Positions 10,256 through 20,584 of a DNA stretch of 64,000 nucleotides are shown here, one piece after another. The stretch covers positions 38,575,804 to 38,639,803 of the forward strand of contig NC_134096.1 in the NCBI RefSeq assembly GCF_000715075.1. The letters are read 5' to 3'. Position 1 is the stretch's first letter. Each line of letters opens with the position of its first letter. The notes beneath the pieces are model-generated. The model did not search any database and was not told the DNA's origin. It saw nothing but the letters and a program-made list of their open reading frames with translations. The translations under genes and the position numbers were made by a program. The DNA is from Nicotiana tabacum (taxonomy: Eukaryota > Streptophyta > Magnoliopsida > Solanales > Solanaceae).

Positions 10256-12985
10256 TGTAACGACCCGATATGTTGTTTTGAGCCCTAGCACGCCGTTCGA
10301 CAGTTTGAGGCCATGCGTAGCTTCACTTCAAGTATTATGACTTTTACGTATGGTCGGAATTGAGTTTCGGAAAGTTAGGAGTCGATTTGGAAAGAAAATT
10401 CTAAATTCACTAGCCTTAAGTTGGAGGAATTGACTAATGTTTGACTTTTGAGTAAACAACCTCGGAATCAGGATTTGAAGGTTCAAAAAGGTTCGTATGA
10501 TGATTTTGGACTTGAGCGTATGTCCGCATCGGGGTTTGGACGACCCGGGAGCGTTTCAGCGCCTATTGTGGAAGGTTGGCATTTGGAAAGAACTTCATGA
10601 ATTTGGGTTAAGTGTATTTCATAGTTATCGGTGTCCGTTTGGGATTTCGAGCCTGGGAATGGTTCAGTATGGTGATTTTGGTCTTAGGTGCGTGTCTGGA
10701 CGTTGATTTGGAGGTCCATAGGTCATTTCAGTGTCAATTGGCGGAAGTTGGAAATTTGGATGATTTTGAGAAGTTTGACCGGGACTGAATTTTTTGATAT
10801 CGCGATCGGATTCCAATTCCAGAAGTTGGAGTAGTTCCATAATGTCAAATATGATTTGTGTGCAAAATTTGAGGTCAATCAGACATGATTTGATAGAATT
10901 GTGGGGTGTGACTCGTTATTTCGACGTTGTTTGACGTGATTTGAGGCCTCGAGCAAGTTCGTGTCATGTTTTGGGATAGTTTGATGGGATTGGACGGGGT
11001 CCTGGGGGCGTCGGGTGTGTTGCGGGGTGGTTTCGAATCAATTTTCGATGAAAAGATGTTGCTGGTTCTGCTGGTTTTTGGGTCTGGGCGGCAGTCTCGC
11101 AAATGGGAGGTGTTGATCGCATTTGCGAACTCGCATTTGCAAGGAAGGAGTTCGCATTTGTGAGGGTGGGAAATTTCTGAGGGGTTTGCATTTGCGAACA
11201 TTTTATCGCTTTTGCGAATCTGTCCTCTTCGCATTTGCGAAGAATTTGGTCGCAAATGCGACCTTGGCAGGGGTGGCTCTCCTTCGCATTTGCGATGCTT
11301 TTGTCGCCATTGCGACCATCGCATTTGCGAATCAGATATCGCAAATGCGACGTCTGCGACTGGAGCAAGGGCTTTTATTTCGGGACTTAGCTCATTTCCC
11401 TAATTTCCCACTTGGACTTAGGCGATCTTTGAGAACATCATGAGAGGTGTTCCATCAACATCAAAGAGGTAAGTGATTCTCGTGTATTTTGAGTTAAATA
11501 CTTGGATTATACATATATTTTAACATGGAAATTTATGAAAATTTGTAGAAATTTGGAGTTTTGGTGGAAAACCTAGAAATTGGTATTTTTGGATTTTGAC
11601 CACAAATTTGGGCATGAAATTGAGAATATATTATATATTTGAGTTCGTAATGTTTTGGGTAGAGACTATCTCCGAAATATTTTCTAAATCCGGGTACGTG
11701 GGCCCGAGAGTGATTTTTATCGACTTTTCGAGCGGAGTTGGAAATTGTTGTAAATTGAATTATAAGGATTATTAGAGTATATAATTATAGATTTGCACAT
11801 TTACTGTCTAGTTGTGGAGCGATGCGCATCGGTTTGGGTTGTTGGAAAGGCTTTGGAGCCGGTTATGGAATTTCAGAGCGAGGTAAGTTTCTTTTCTAAC
11901 ATTGCAAGAGGGATTTAACCCCATAGGTAAATTGATTTAATATGTGCTTCTATTTGTGGGGGCTACGTACGCACGAGGTGATGAGAGTCCGTGCGTAGCT
12001 ACTATTATGCTTATGTTCGGGTAGTCTACTATCATTTTCTTGACCGTTAATGAGAATTTGGTATTCTCTTGAATAATTGCCCCTTAATAAATCTTGAATT
12101 GGTTGTTGTAAATGTATTTACTCTTTTGTGGAGCGGGCTGAACACCTCGGTAGCAGATAGATGCATCTATGACTCGCGTCGTTCGACCCTCGGCAGTGCA
12201 CAATTTAAATATTTATGTTGGATCGGGCCGTACGACCTCGACATGATTTGCGCATGATAAATCTTTGGAATTAATAATAATTGATATTTCTTCATTGTCC
12301 TGAGATACAAAATGTTAGATGACGAGAATAAATTTGGAATGTTTTCTATTAATAAAAGAATTGTCCACTCACTTTTTGTTATTGTGTTTACAGCTGTTTA
12401 ATATAATCCATGCTTAAGTATAATATCGGTATTTTATTGTTAACTCATAGTAAGTGTCGGAGTCGACCCCTCGTCACTATTTTTTCGAGGTTAGACAGGA
12501 TACTTACTGGCTACGTGTTGATTTATGTACTCATACTACACTTGCTTCACATTTTTTTGTGGAGGTACATATATGTCTAGTGGCCTTGTGAGCGCAGAGG
12601 CACGGTTATTGTGGGGATTTAGGTGAGTTGCATCCTCCGTTACGATCCGCAGCCAGCAGAGTCTCCTTCAGAGTTACTTATATATTTTTCCTGTCTAATT
12701 TCTATTCCGGACAGATGCTGTATTTTATTTTACTTCCTAGTTGATGCTCATGCACTTGTGATACCAAATTTTGGGGGAGGGAAGGGGTACTTATGGGTTG
12801 TTTAGTATTGTAGTTGTGAAAATACTATCATTTACTTTGTAAAGTCTATCTCTTACTATTTAATTGAACGAAATTATGATTTTAATAATACTGAAATGAG
12901 TAATTAAGTTAATCAATTATTGTTGGCCGGCCTCACAGTCGTGTTAGGCGCCATCACGACCTCTAATGTAATTTGGGTCGTGACA
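10256..12985 (+). repeat. 3' LTR of element F (2730 bp)
   Basis: Starts TGTAACGACCCG and ends GGGTCGTGACA, so the two ends are near-perfect inverted repeats over 11 bp. The length is almost the same as the 3' LTR of element H (2729 bp). It contains a palindromic-word cluster at 11096-11360. The sequence right of 12985 is the broken LTR of element D, which suggests that F inserted into D. The left flank of F is outside the window, so no target duplication can be checked. Confidence 0.75.
11096..11360. repeat. Palindromic-word cluster, type TCGCATTTGCGA
   Basis: About a dozen copies of TCGCATTTGCGA or its complement TCGCAAATGCGA lie in about 265 bp, in both orientations and unevenly spaced, with variants such as TCGCTTTTGCGA and TCGCCATTGCGA. 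The outer TCGCA/TGCGA arms pair with each other. Long apparent reading frames on both strands here are a side effect of the repeat. Confidence 0.85.
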
Positions 12986-13257
12986 AAATCTTTCATATTT
13001 TTTCTTTGGTTTTTGTAGGCAATTAAAATTTTATTGAATTTAAATTCATAAGAAATTTGGAATTAATCTCAATTAAATATATTTTAGGTCAAACAAATAT
13101 TATGGGCTAATATAATTCAATTAATTATATAAGCCCAATACATATGGGTTAAATAAATAGGTCCAAACCTATTGGGCTAGCCCATTTAATTGGGCTCCAA
13201 GGGATGAGCCCACTTCACTAAGCCCAAGATGTCATCTTCCTAGAGGCGCAGTTTGGT

Positions 13258-13420
13258 GCCACGTGTCAAATGACGTGGTACGCCAAGTCAAGCGGAAGAG
13301 CCAACAAGATCATGCCACGTGCCAAAATGACAAGGCATGCCAAGTCGCATTAAAAGGCTAATGAAATCACGCCACATGTGCAAGTGACATGTTCTGGCCA
13401 ATCAAATGCGGCCTTGTCAC
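13258..13420 (+). promoter_or_regulatory. Three 56-57 bp repeats with ACGTG cores
   Basis: Units start at 13258, 13314 and 13371. They begin GCCACGTGTC, GCCACGTGCC and GCCACATGTG and share further words (GACGTGG, GACAAGG, GACATG; GCCAAGTC, GCCAATC). The first two carry the CACGTG G-box / ACGTG core known as a bZIP/bHLH target in plants. They lie 60-220 bp upstream of the TATA box, where U3 enhancers are expected. Confidence 0.6.
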
Positions 13421-13479
13421 ACTTCAATTTGATTGGTCGGAAAGAGTTTGTTCTTATCATAACTCTTCCCTGCCACAAA

Positions 13480-13487
13480 TATAAATA
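13480..13487 (+). promoter_or_regulatory. TATA box of element D LTR
   Basis: TATAAATA in the context CACAAATATAAATAAGGG lies 200 bp before the LTR end. The position fits transcription starting in the LTR about 30 bp further on. Confidence 0.6.
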
Positions 13488-13693
13488 AGGGTCTCCACAC
13501 CTCAAGCACTTGGTTTAAAATAAAATAAAATTAAAGATTAAGCTCGAAGGTTCTATTATTTACTGTTGAAAAGTAGAATTATAGGATTCATATTGATTGC
13601 AACACTCAAATATTTGAAATAAAATACTACGATTGTTGCAATATTTTTTAGTCTCGATTATTTTTCGTTACGTAATTTATTGTCTACAAATTC

Positions 13694-13710
13694 TGGCACG
13701 CCCAGTGGGA
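13694..13710 (+). promoter_or_regulatory. Primer binding site of element D
   Basis: TGGCACGCCCAGTGGGA lies six bases after the LTR end. The TGGC start and position are typical of Tat-type elements, which use tRNAs other than initiator methionine. I cannot name the tRNA from sequence alone. Confidence 0.6.
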
Positions 13711-13765
13711 CAATCTCTACATCTCATCTCAACTTTTCAAATCACCAAAGTTCAAGAACATTTAA

Positions 13766-15364
13766 ATGGCTTCAAAGAAAATGAACTCCAGTTTAACTTC
13801 CACCAAGGCTGCTAATTCCAGGTTCTATGCTGATGTGGAAAGCGTCCTCGATGTTACTTTTGGAAACTTTGGACCAGTTATGAGGAGAAAAGCAAGCTCG
13901 TAGGACAACAAGCACTCCATCTGCCGTCCGCATCAACCCCTATTTTCGGATCTTTATCCTCAAAAGGAGCAAGATCTTCCACAAGCACACCGGAAGGAGG
14001 AAGCGATGTTGCTGAAAAGATCAAGAAAACTCTTGCTCTACTTGACCTCTCCGGATCCAAGCATTCTCATGTGAAGGAAAATGATGATGCCTCAAGTGAT
14101 GGATCCTCCCCACTTACACCACATAGCGTGAGCCAATCGAGGATCAATCTATGTGGCAATCCATTCTACTCTCCATCGTCCACGATAATCATGCAGGCCA
14201 TAGTGACAAACACTTCATCTATAGAGGAGCAGTTAGAAAACATGACTGAATCAATCGTTGGCTTGACCAAGTGTATGCAAAATCAAGATGCTCGAATCGA
14301 CAAGCTAATAGATAGGGTGGGAATCTTGATGGAGCAAGAATCCACCCACGCACCTGGCAAGCTCCCAGAAGTTTCAGAGTGTGATTCTCCCCCAAGACAA
14401 GTAGCATCCGCTAAGGCTATCCATGTCTCTTCTGAAGGGATGATTCCAATCGATCAACTGAAGGAGTTCATTAAAGGAACCATTAAGAACAACTAGAGCA
14501 AGATTTCCTCAATCTCTTTTATAGCACGAGACGTACTGTGAGTATGATAGAACTTACAAATACTCGTCAACAAAAGAGTGAACCAATTATCGACTTTACC
14601 AATCATTGGAGGAATGCAAGCCTCAACTGCAAAGAGAGGCTTAGTGAAGCTTCTGGAAATGAGATGTGCATCCAAGGCATTCATTGAGGAATCCGCTACA
14701 TCTTGCAATGTATCAAGCTTAATACATTGGAAGAACTCGCGACTCGTGCCCACGACATGGAGTTAAGCATGGCCTCCGCTGGAAATGAAAGGCTGCCTAT
14801 CTATGAGCCTCGCAAAGGGAATGACAAACAATAAGTCAGGAAATGGAGCAAGTTTGTACCTAGGTCTAAAAACAAAGAAGATATGAATGTTAGCACATCA
14901 CCTGTGAAGTTCACAATGAAGGTGAGCAAGAAGCAGAGTACGTAATCCACTTCTTTTCAAGATAAACCAAGTGGGAAGGTGACTCTAAAAGAGATGCAAG
15001 AGAAGGAGTACCAATTTCTGGATTATGATGTGCCATCAATTTTTGAAGAACTCCTCGAGTTAAATCTCATTGAGCTTCCGGAGATGAAGCGGTCAAACAA
15101 AGCTGGTAAAACAAATAACCCAAATTACTGCAAATACTATCGACTTGAGAGCCAACCTCTAGAGACGTGCTTTGTCTTCAAGGACAAAGTTATGGACTTG
15201 GCTCGTGAAGACAAGATCGTGCTTGAAGAGGAGAAAGCAAGTGCAAATCAAGTCTCTATCACCTTTGGCTCATTCAGTCCGGATGAATTATGTGGTTTTA
15301 AAGAATGTAAAGATGGAGAATTACTGGAGAATTACCTGATGATGCTGAAGATTGGACGTTGGTG
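13766..15364 (+). pseudogene. gag of Tat-type Ty3/gypsy element D (broken)
   Basis: Gag would form the particle shell. The ATG at 13766 opens 45 codons to a TAG at 13901. The frame then shifts by one base and runs to a stop at 14494 (rich in S, T and E, with a segment of the type IEEQLENM). After 14494 the next recognisable part is FLNLFYSTRR (14503 on), followed by a segment with ELATRAHDMELS near 14735-14767 and, near 15110, the motif NYCKYYRLESQPLETC. These are capsid and C-terminal landmarks of solanaceous Tat gags. The central capsid stretch expected between FIKGTIKNN and FLNLFYSTRR appears deleted. At least four stops or frameshifts make it non-functional. Confidence 0.8.
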
Positions 15365-16200
15365 ACTCGTCATAGGCACCACAAAAGGAGCCCACAAAAA
15401 GAATAAATAGAAAAACCAGCAAGGAAAATGATGGTAAAAGGACCATAGACGCTACTAGTGCAACTATGCTGCGCGACTGCTGTTAGCAAATGCTTCTGAT
15501 GCAACTACTACTACTGCAGTTGCCATGCATGGAATGCTCAAATTATGATGTTGTTGCTATTGCAGAAGTTCTGTTGCTCATTTGGGATCCGATGCAGCTG
15601 CGGATGTGTTCTATTAATGCTTCTCGACTGGGATCAAAACACAACTACAAGTTACTTTAGAGATTTCCAATCTTCTATTCTTCTGATGCTCAACTGGGAT
15701 CTTCCAACAAAACACTTATTTCAAAAGAGGTTCACGCGATGCACTATTTTAGCAAATCAACTTCTGAAGATTCTACTGCTAGAACTCTTTAGACCAAAAA
15801 TCAAAATGTCTAGATTGAATTAATCGACAACTTGTGAATTATACATACCTATTCCTCTTGGATTGCAACAGATGGCGTCTGGTGAGAGCTTTGTAGGTGC
15901 TAAAACAAATTGGTTGCAATTGGTGTGTAAATTCATTATCGTCAGCAACAATTGGATGTTTCTAATTATTAGCTTTGTACATTTTTTGTTATTTACATGC
16001 TACTGCTACATTGTATCTAGTTGCAATAGACATTGCCTTTCTATTTGTATTTTCTTTTTTGTTGCACTTGAACATTGTGTAACTTTGACCCGGTTTGGGA
16101 CTTATTATATATATAAAAGCTACTAGGTGAATAACCTAGTAGTCTATTTACTAAAAAAATGGAATCCAGTTAGGCGTTTAAATAAAGCAAAAGTGGAGGA
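15365..16200 (+). other. Gag-protease spacer of element D, possibly with inserted DNA
   Basis: The first bases continue a WTLVTRR-like spacer typical between gag and protease in this lineage (near 15350-15385). From about 15440 to 16165 no retroelement protein could be recognised. The stretch has loose internal duplications (CTGGGATC words at 15630 and 15694), a TATATATATA run at 16106-16115 and a hairpin at 16120. It may be a small insertion, but I found no target duplication. Confidence 0.35.
16120..16142. other. Perfect 9-bp stem hairpin
   Basis: CTACTAGGT, loop GAATA, ACCTAGTAG. This is a perfect inverted repeat next to a TATATA run inside the gag-protease spacer of D. Function unknown. 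Confidence 0.7.
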
Positions 16201-16263
16201 GCACCACCCTCAAAAGCCACGACATCCAGTGACCTTGGAGGATTTCTGCCATGTTGGTTCCGC

Positions 16264-17163
16264 ATGAAGATTTCCCGTGATGGTATTGAGGCCTCTTGTT
16301 GCAATACTGATAAAGGGGAAGAAAAGAGTGATGACCTACCGTTGGCACTATCTCTAGAAAAACTCATTGAGTCTATCCCTCAAGAAGTTAACGTGTGCGA
16401 GGAAAAAGTTACTTTCACAAATGACGACCTTCTACTAGGTAACAATCTTCATAACCGCCCGTTGTACCTTGTTGGCTATATGCGTGATGAAAGGTTAAAT
16501 CGAATTTTGGTTGATAGAGGATCCTCAGTGAAAATCTTTCCAATTCACACTATGAAAGAACTTGGTATTCCCATGAACGAACTTTTGGAAAGTCGTGTGA
16601 TGATCCAAGGATTCAACCAAGGAGGGCAAAGAGCCATAGGCGCAATCAGGTTGGGAATCACCATTGAAGATATTCAATCAAGTGCATGGCTGCATGTGAT
16701 CGATGCAAAGACTTCATACAGCGTCTTGATTGGAAGGCCTTGGATACATGAGAATAAAGTGGTTCTATCTACCTACCATCAATGTTTGAAATACTACGAA
16801 GGTGAAGTCGAGAAGAAGATAATTGCTGATGACGAGCCATTCACCGAGGCTGAGTCATATTTCACTGATGCAAAGTTCTACTTGAAGAACCGCATTGTGA
16901 AGGAGCTAGAAATAGATGATGTCATGAATGACAAGGATGACGGGTCCACGGCTAAGAGAGTTGTTGTGGTTGCCGACAAAACCAAAGTTGTTACTGAGGA
17001 GGTACAACCCGACGTGAATAAATATCATAGAGGGGATATTGCGTCTTATGGCAAGAAAGTAAGTCATGCACTCCAATATGTCCCTAAAAGGAAGAAAAAT
17101 GAAGGCGAATCATCTAATCTCCAAACTAACATGCTAAAGGAGTTAACTCTTTTGGTAAAATGA
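16264..17163 (+). pseudogene. Aspartic protease region of element D
   Basis: A 299-codon open stretch covers the retropepsin domain that cuts the polyprotein. Visible parts, in order: an N-terminal acidic stretch, RPLYLVGYM, the active-site loop ILVDRGSSVKI (Asp codon 16513-16515), IGAIRLGIT, and the flap/C-terminal part YSVLIGRPWIH. In functional enzymes the loop reads D-S/T/G-G; here the second position is Arg. An upstream frame (about 16217-16260) reads VTLEDFCHVG, so a frameshift lies near 16260. The ATG at 16264 is not the native start. A TGA ends it at 17161. Confidence 0.85.
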
Positions 17164-18284
17164 ATTGAGGCAGTAAAGTTATCCTCGAAGCCACTTGTAG
17201 GGTTTGTAGCCCAAAATTGTTTGCAGAATGTGGCACTCCCTACAAAACGAACAGATGAAGGTTTTGATCCTAACGCTTTCAGGCTATTTGCAAAAGTTGG
17301 ATAAAATCCCAATGAGCCGTCAAAATTAGGGAAGCTCCTATCAGAAGTTGCGACGAGGCAACCACGTGAAGGTTTGGGATACAAGCAACCGTCACCAATC
17401 CATAAGAAGGGCGAGCAACAATTATATCACTATAGAAGACGAATCTACCGCTTCTAACAGGCCTTCTGTCTTTGATCGACTTGGAAAATCAACTGTGATA
17501 ACTTCCGTATTTGAGAGATTGGGTCCATTAATGAAGGGGGATAAGTTCCAGAGAAATTATCGAAATACAAGAACACCCGCTTCGCCCAAAATTCAGAAGA
17601 TCTCTAAAGATTTCCAAAGTTTGGTTCCTTCTAGAATGAAGCGGCAAACAAAAGTCATGTTTTGTGTGATGAAGTACTGAAGGTGAAGCCATACACTGTG
17701 GTCTACACTAAAGAACGTGATGAAGATGAAGAAAGCGTGGGTTCTTCATATCATGTTACTGCACAAGGCGAGCATGGTGTTTTATCTCTAATGGAGGATG
17801 ACGAGCAATTGGACCATATTTCATGGTGTTATCACATATCCTTCAACGATGGGGACCCTCAAGAAGATAAAGATGCAAAAGATGCTCCCCCGGAACTTGA
17901 AGAAGGGGTGAAGGCAATGATTAATGCCTTAAAAGAAGTTAACCTTGGCACTGATGAAGAACCAAGACCTACCAACCTAAGTGCTTTACTAGAAGTTGAT
18001 GAAGAAAGCACTTATATTGAGTTACTCAAGGAGTTTAGGGATGTCTTTGCTTGGAGTTACAAAGAAATGCCTGGCTTGGACCCTAAAGTAGCAGTCCATC
18101 ACATTGAGGTCAAGAATGGCGTTCGTCCTGTTAAGCAAGCTCAAAGGCGCTTTAGGCCGGACTTAGTTCCCCTGATTGAAACCGAAGTTAACAAACTCAT
18201 TAAAGCTGGATTTATTCGGGAAGTTAAATACCCAATGTGGGTTTCAAGTATGGTCGCTATAAGGAAGAAGAATGGCCAGATTCA
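17164..18284 (+). pseudogene. Protease-RT linker and N-terminal RT of element D
   Basis: The linker changes frame three times (17164-17330, 17348-17680, 17662 on), with in-frame stops near 17303 and 17678. The last frame is rich in D/E and leads into the RT N-terminus, with FRDVFAWSYKEMPGLD, VAVHHIEV, LIKAGFIREV, WVSSMVAIRKKNGQI. This is typical of the Tat lineage. Translation breaks at 18284, where minus-strand LTR L is inserted. The RT continues at 29304 in the correct codon phase (...NGQI then RVCVDFRDLN). Confidence 0.9.
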
Positions 18285-19074
18285 TGTCACGACCCAAACA
18301 TATGGGCCGCGACGGGCACCCGATACCTTACTCAACCGAGTACTAACATAGCATATCATTCTTATCGTACTTTCATTGGCAAATGGGCCAAACAGGCTAT
18401 CATGGGCTAACCAGAATGAACATGGGGGAGTACTCCATATAGGACGACCCAACCTGATATAAAAATTTACATATGTGACATACGGGCCTATAAGGCCAAC
18501 ATGATCATTTGTAAACTCAAAACATAGGCCAAGAAGGCCATACAAGTATCCGTATACATGACATATATCTATAAGCTACTAAGAGTACATAAGTATCATA
18601 AAGGTCGGGACTGAGCCCCGCCATACCAATCAATACATGTCCTAATTATACTGACCAAATAAGCAACTTCGGAGCAAATGGAGCGCACCAACATTTTCCG
18701 CTGAGCTGATAGCCTACTTGGAGGACTCTCGACCTGTCTATCTGGACCTGCGGGCATGAAACGCAGCATCCCCAGGAAAAAGGGACGTCAGTATAAATAA
18801 TGTACCGAGTATGTAAGGAATGAAAATCAGTAAATAATAGACATTAGAGAAACATAGAGTAAAAGACTCAACATGTATATCTGAATATCCCTGTGAATCA
18901 TTAAATAATATAGTGTCATGCATATGCGTATAAATGTCACACCATGCATGGGTATATGCGTTCATAACATCATCAAGACTCTGAGAATATCCCATCAAAT
19001 CATCTCGGCCACTGTGGACAAATCATCAACGTATAACAGTTGATCAGGTGGTGGTGCGTATATAACGCCGTAAC
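18285..19074 (-). repeat. LTR L (minus strand), left segment
   Basis: Begins TGTCACGACCC, the reverse complement of the common LTR 3' end, and follows the reverse of the A/C-type LTR up to the GTGCGTATATAACGCC block. The flank ATTCA (18280-18284) matches ATTCG (29299-29303) at four of five bases, giving the target duplication of L in the RT gene of D. L is now split by M and by C. It is probably a solo LTR. Confidence 0.85.
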
Positions 19075-20345
19075 TGTTACACCACATATTTTTGTACGTG
19101 AAAGTACGCCATTAATAAATTGATGGAAGCTCGGAAATGAGATTATTTTGATATTATAAGCATTATGCTATTTCAAACAAGTGATGAATAAATTCGTGAA
19201 GGTGAGAGGGTAAGCAAATCGAAAAAATGAATTTTGTCGAAATTTGACATTTTGAGATAAAATACTGTCCAAGCTACAATACCCCGTATTTATGGACTAG
19301 TGCCATACAAGGTACCACATGACCATGATAGTAAGGTGTATATGAAGTGTGTTAAAAGTGAGTAGTATTTTAAGTAATTTAAGATAATTCTTAATTATGT
19401 GGATAATTGGTTAATTATTGGTTAATGGAGAATTAACAAGTTAATTAAGAATTAGTGGGTGATTAATTAAGGCTCTGGATAAGCCTTAAACGTGGCAGCC
19501 AACTTATGACTCTTAAAGTCCATGTTATAGGGTGTCACATGAAGAAAGATTGTTGGCTAAGTCATCAAAAGTGTTGGGGCCACTCCTAAAGACTTAAAAG
19601 CCATTGAAATTCATTTTGTATCTCCACAAAACAATGGAAAGCTTAAGATGTTATGCAACGACACAAATCCAATGTAGCTGAAGTTGGCATAACTTAACTT
19701 ATATATAATTCAAGCCACGCACAAACAGGATCTCAAACACGTATTAAGATGGTGGAGGAATATTTCCATAGTTGAAGATTTGAGCTTGACAAGGGATCGA
19801 ATGAGATTTGCTAAAATTCCTTTTCTTATACTACAACAAATTCATACGAGACTTCATAAGGTAATAGCAACGAGAATTGCGATTCTAAGAGAGCACGGTA
19901 TAATATTTCTAAAGAATATTACACGGATTTTTCACTACTTCGATCCGCCTGTTACGTGTTTTATCGCAATTGACGTGTGTTAGAGGAATTTTCAAGAGAA
20001 TCGACTCATGTATATTAAGGCTATCCCTTTTTTTTTGGTATGATCTATACGATACAAATGAAATGAGTAAATGCACAACTTCCATAAATGACTATATTCA
20101 TAGAAGTATTAGAGATGCCTATGTTCTTGAATTCCCATATGTCTTATTATTCTATCGTATGTTCATGGGTGTCAGAAAATACGTAAGTTGATATATTTAT
20201 TTTATGATATTAATCAGAGGTATAATGGTCTTATGACGTTCCGAAAGATTTTATTGACGTACTTCTCATGCATTGCATTTATTTACATTGACCGTATACG
20301 CGTTATATATGCGTATATATGTATATATATGTATATTAGGTATGT
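19075..20345 (+). repeat. Partial plus-strand LTR M, left arm of an inverted repeat
   Basis: Starts TGTTACACCACATA and follows the A/C-type LTR to the TATATGTATATAT block (20293-20345), then stops. The second half of the LTR is missing. Directly after it the minus-strand LTR L resumes. Bases 19075-20292 and the L segments at 20346-20584 plus 28397-29298 form an inverted repeat about 1.2 kb long in each arm. Next to the 53-bp centre, 33 of 34 bases pair. Confidence 0.75.
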
Positions 20346-20584
20346 GTCAATGTAAATGAATGCAATGCATGAGAAGTACGCCAATAAAATCTTTCGGAGT
20401 GTCATAAGACCATTATGCCTTTGATTAATATCATGAAATAAACTTTATCAACTTACGTATTATTTGAGACCCATGAACAGATGACAGAATAATATTACAC
20501 ATGGGGAATCAAGAACATAAGCATCTCTAGTATTTCTATGAATATAGTCATTTATGAAAATTGTGCATTTGCTTGTTTCATTTC
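20346..20584 (-). repeat. LTR L (minus strand), middle segment
   Basis: Reads as the reverse of the A/C-type LTR (reverse complement of GTACTTCTCATGCATTGC at 20362-20379, then the ACGTAAGTTGATAAA block). It is cut at 20584 by element C. The last five bases, ATTTC, are one half of the target duplication of C. Confidence 0.85.

Larger units (their letters stand above)
12986..13688 (+). repeat. 5' LTR of Tat-type element D (left end truncated)
   Basis: The sequence upstream of the gag start of D ends TGTCTACA just before the tRNA-binding site, and has a TATA box at 13480 preceded by three enhancer-like repeats. No clean TG start was found next to the F LTR, so the left end is probably cut by the F insertion. 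The 3' LTR of D is lost (see 32520), so LTR boundaries cannot be cross-checked. Confidence 0.55.

Noticed and set aside
10875..11368. Overlapping reading frames of 106-149 codons on both strands
   Set aside because: They lie on the TCGCATTTGCGA cluster, which lacks stops by composition. There is no protein family resemblance.
15863..16126. 87-codon frame in the gag-protease spacer of D
   Set aside because: Hydrophobic composition comes from T-rich DNA. No family resemblance and no matching context.
20293..20345. Centromere or microsatellite array in the GTATATA block
   Set aside because: It is the short variable block present in every A/C-family LTR (also 2430, 7915, 21800, 27550, 53090, 56355).
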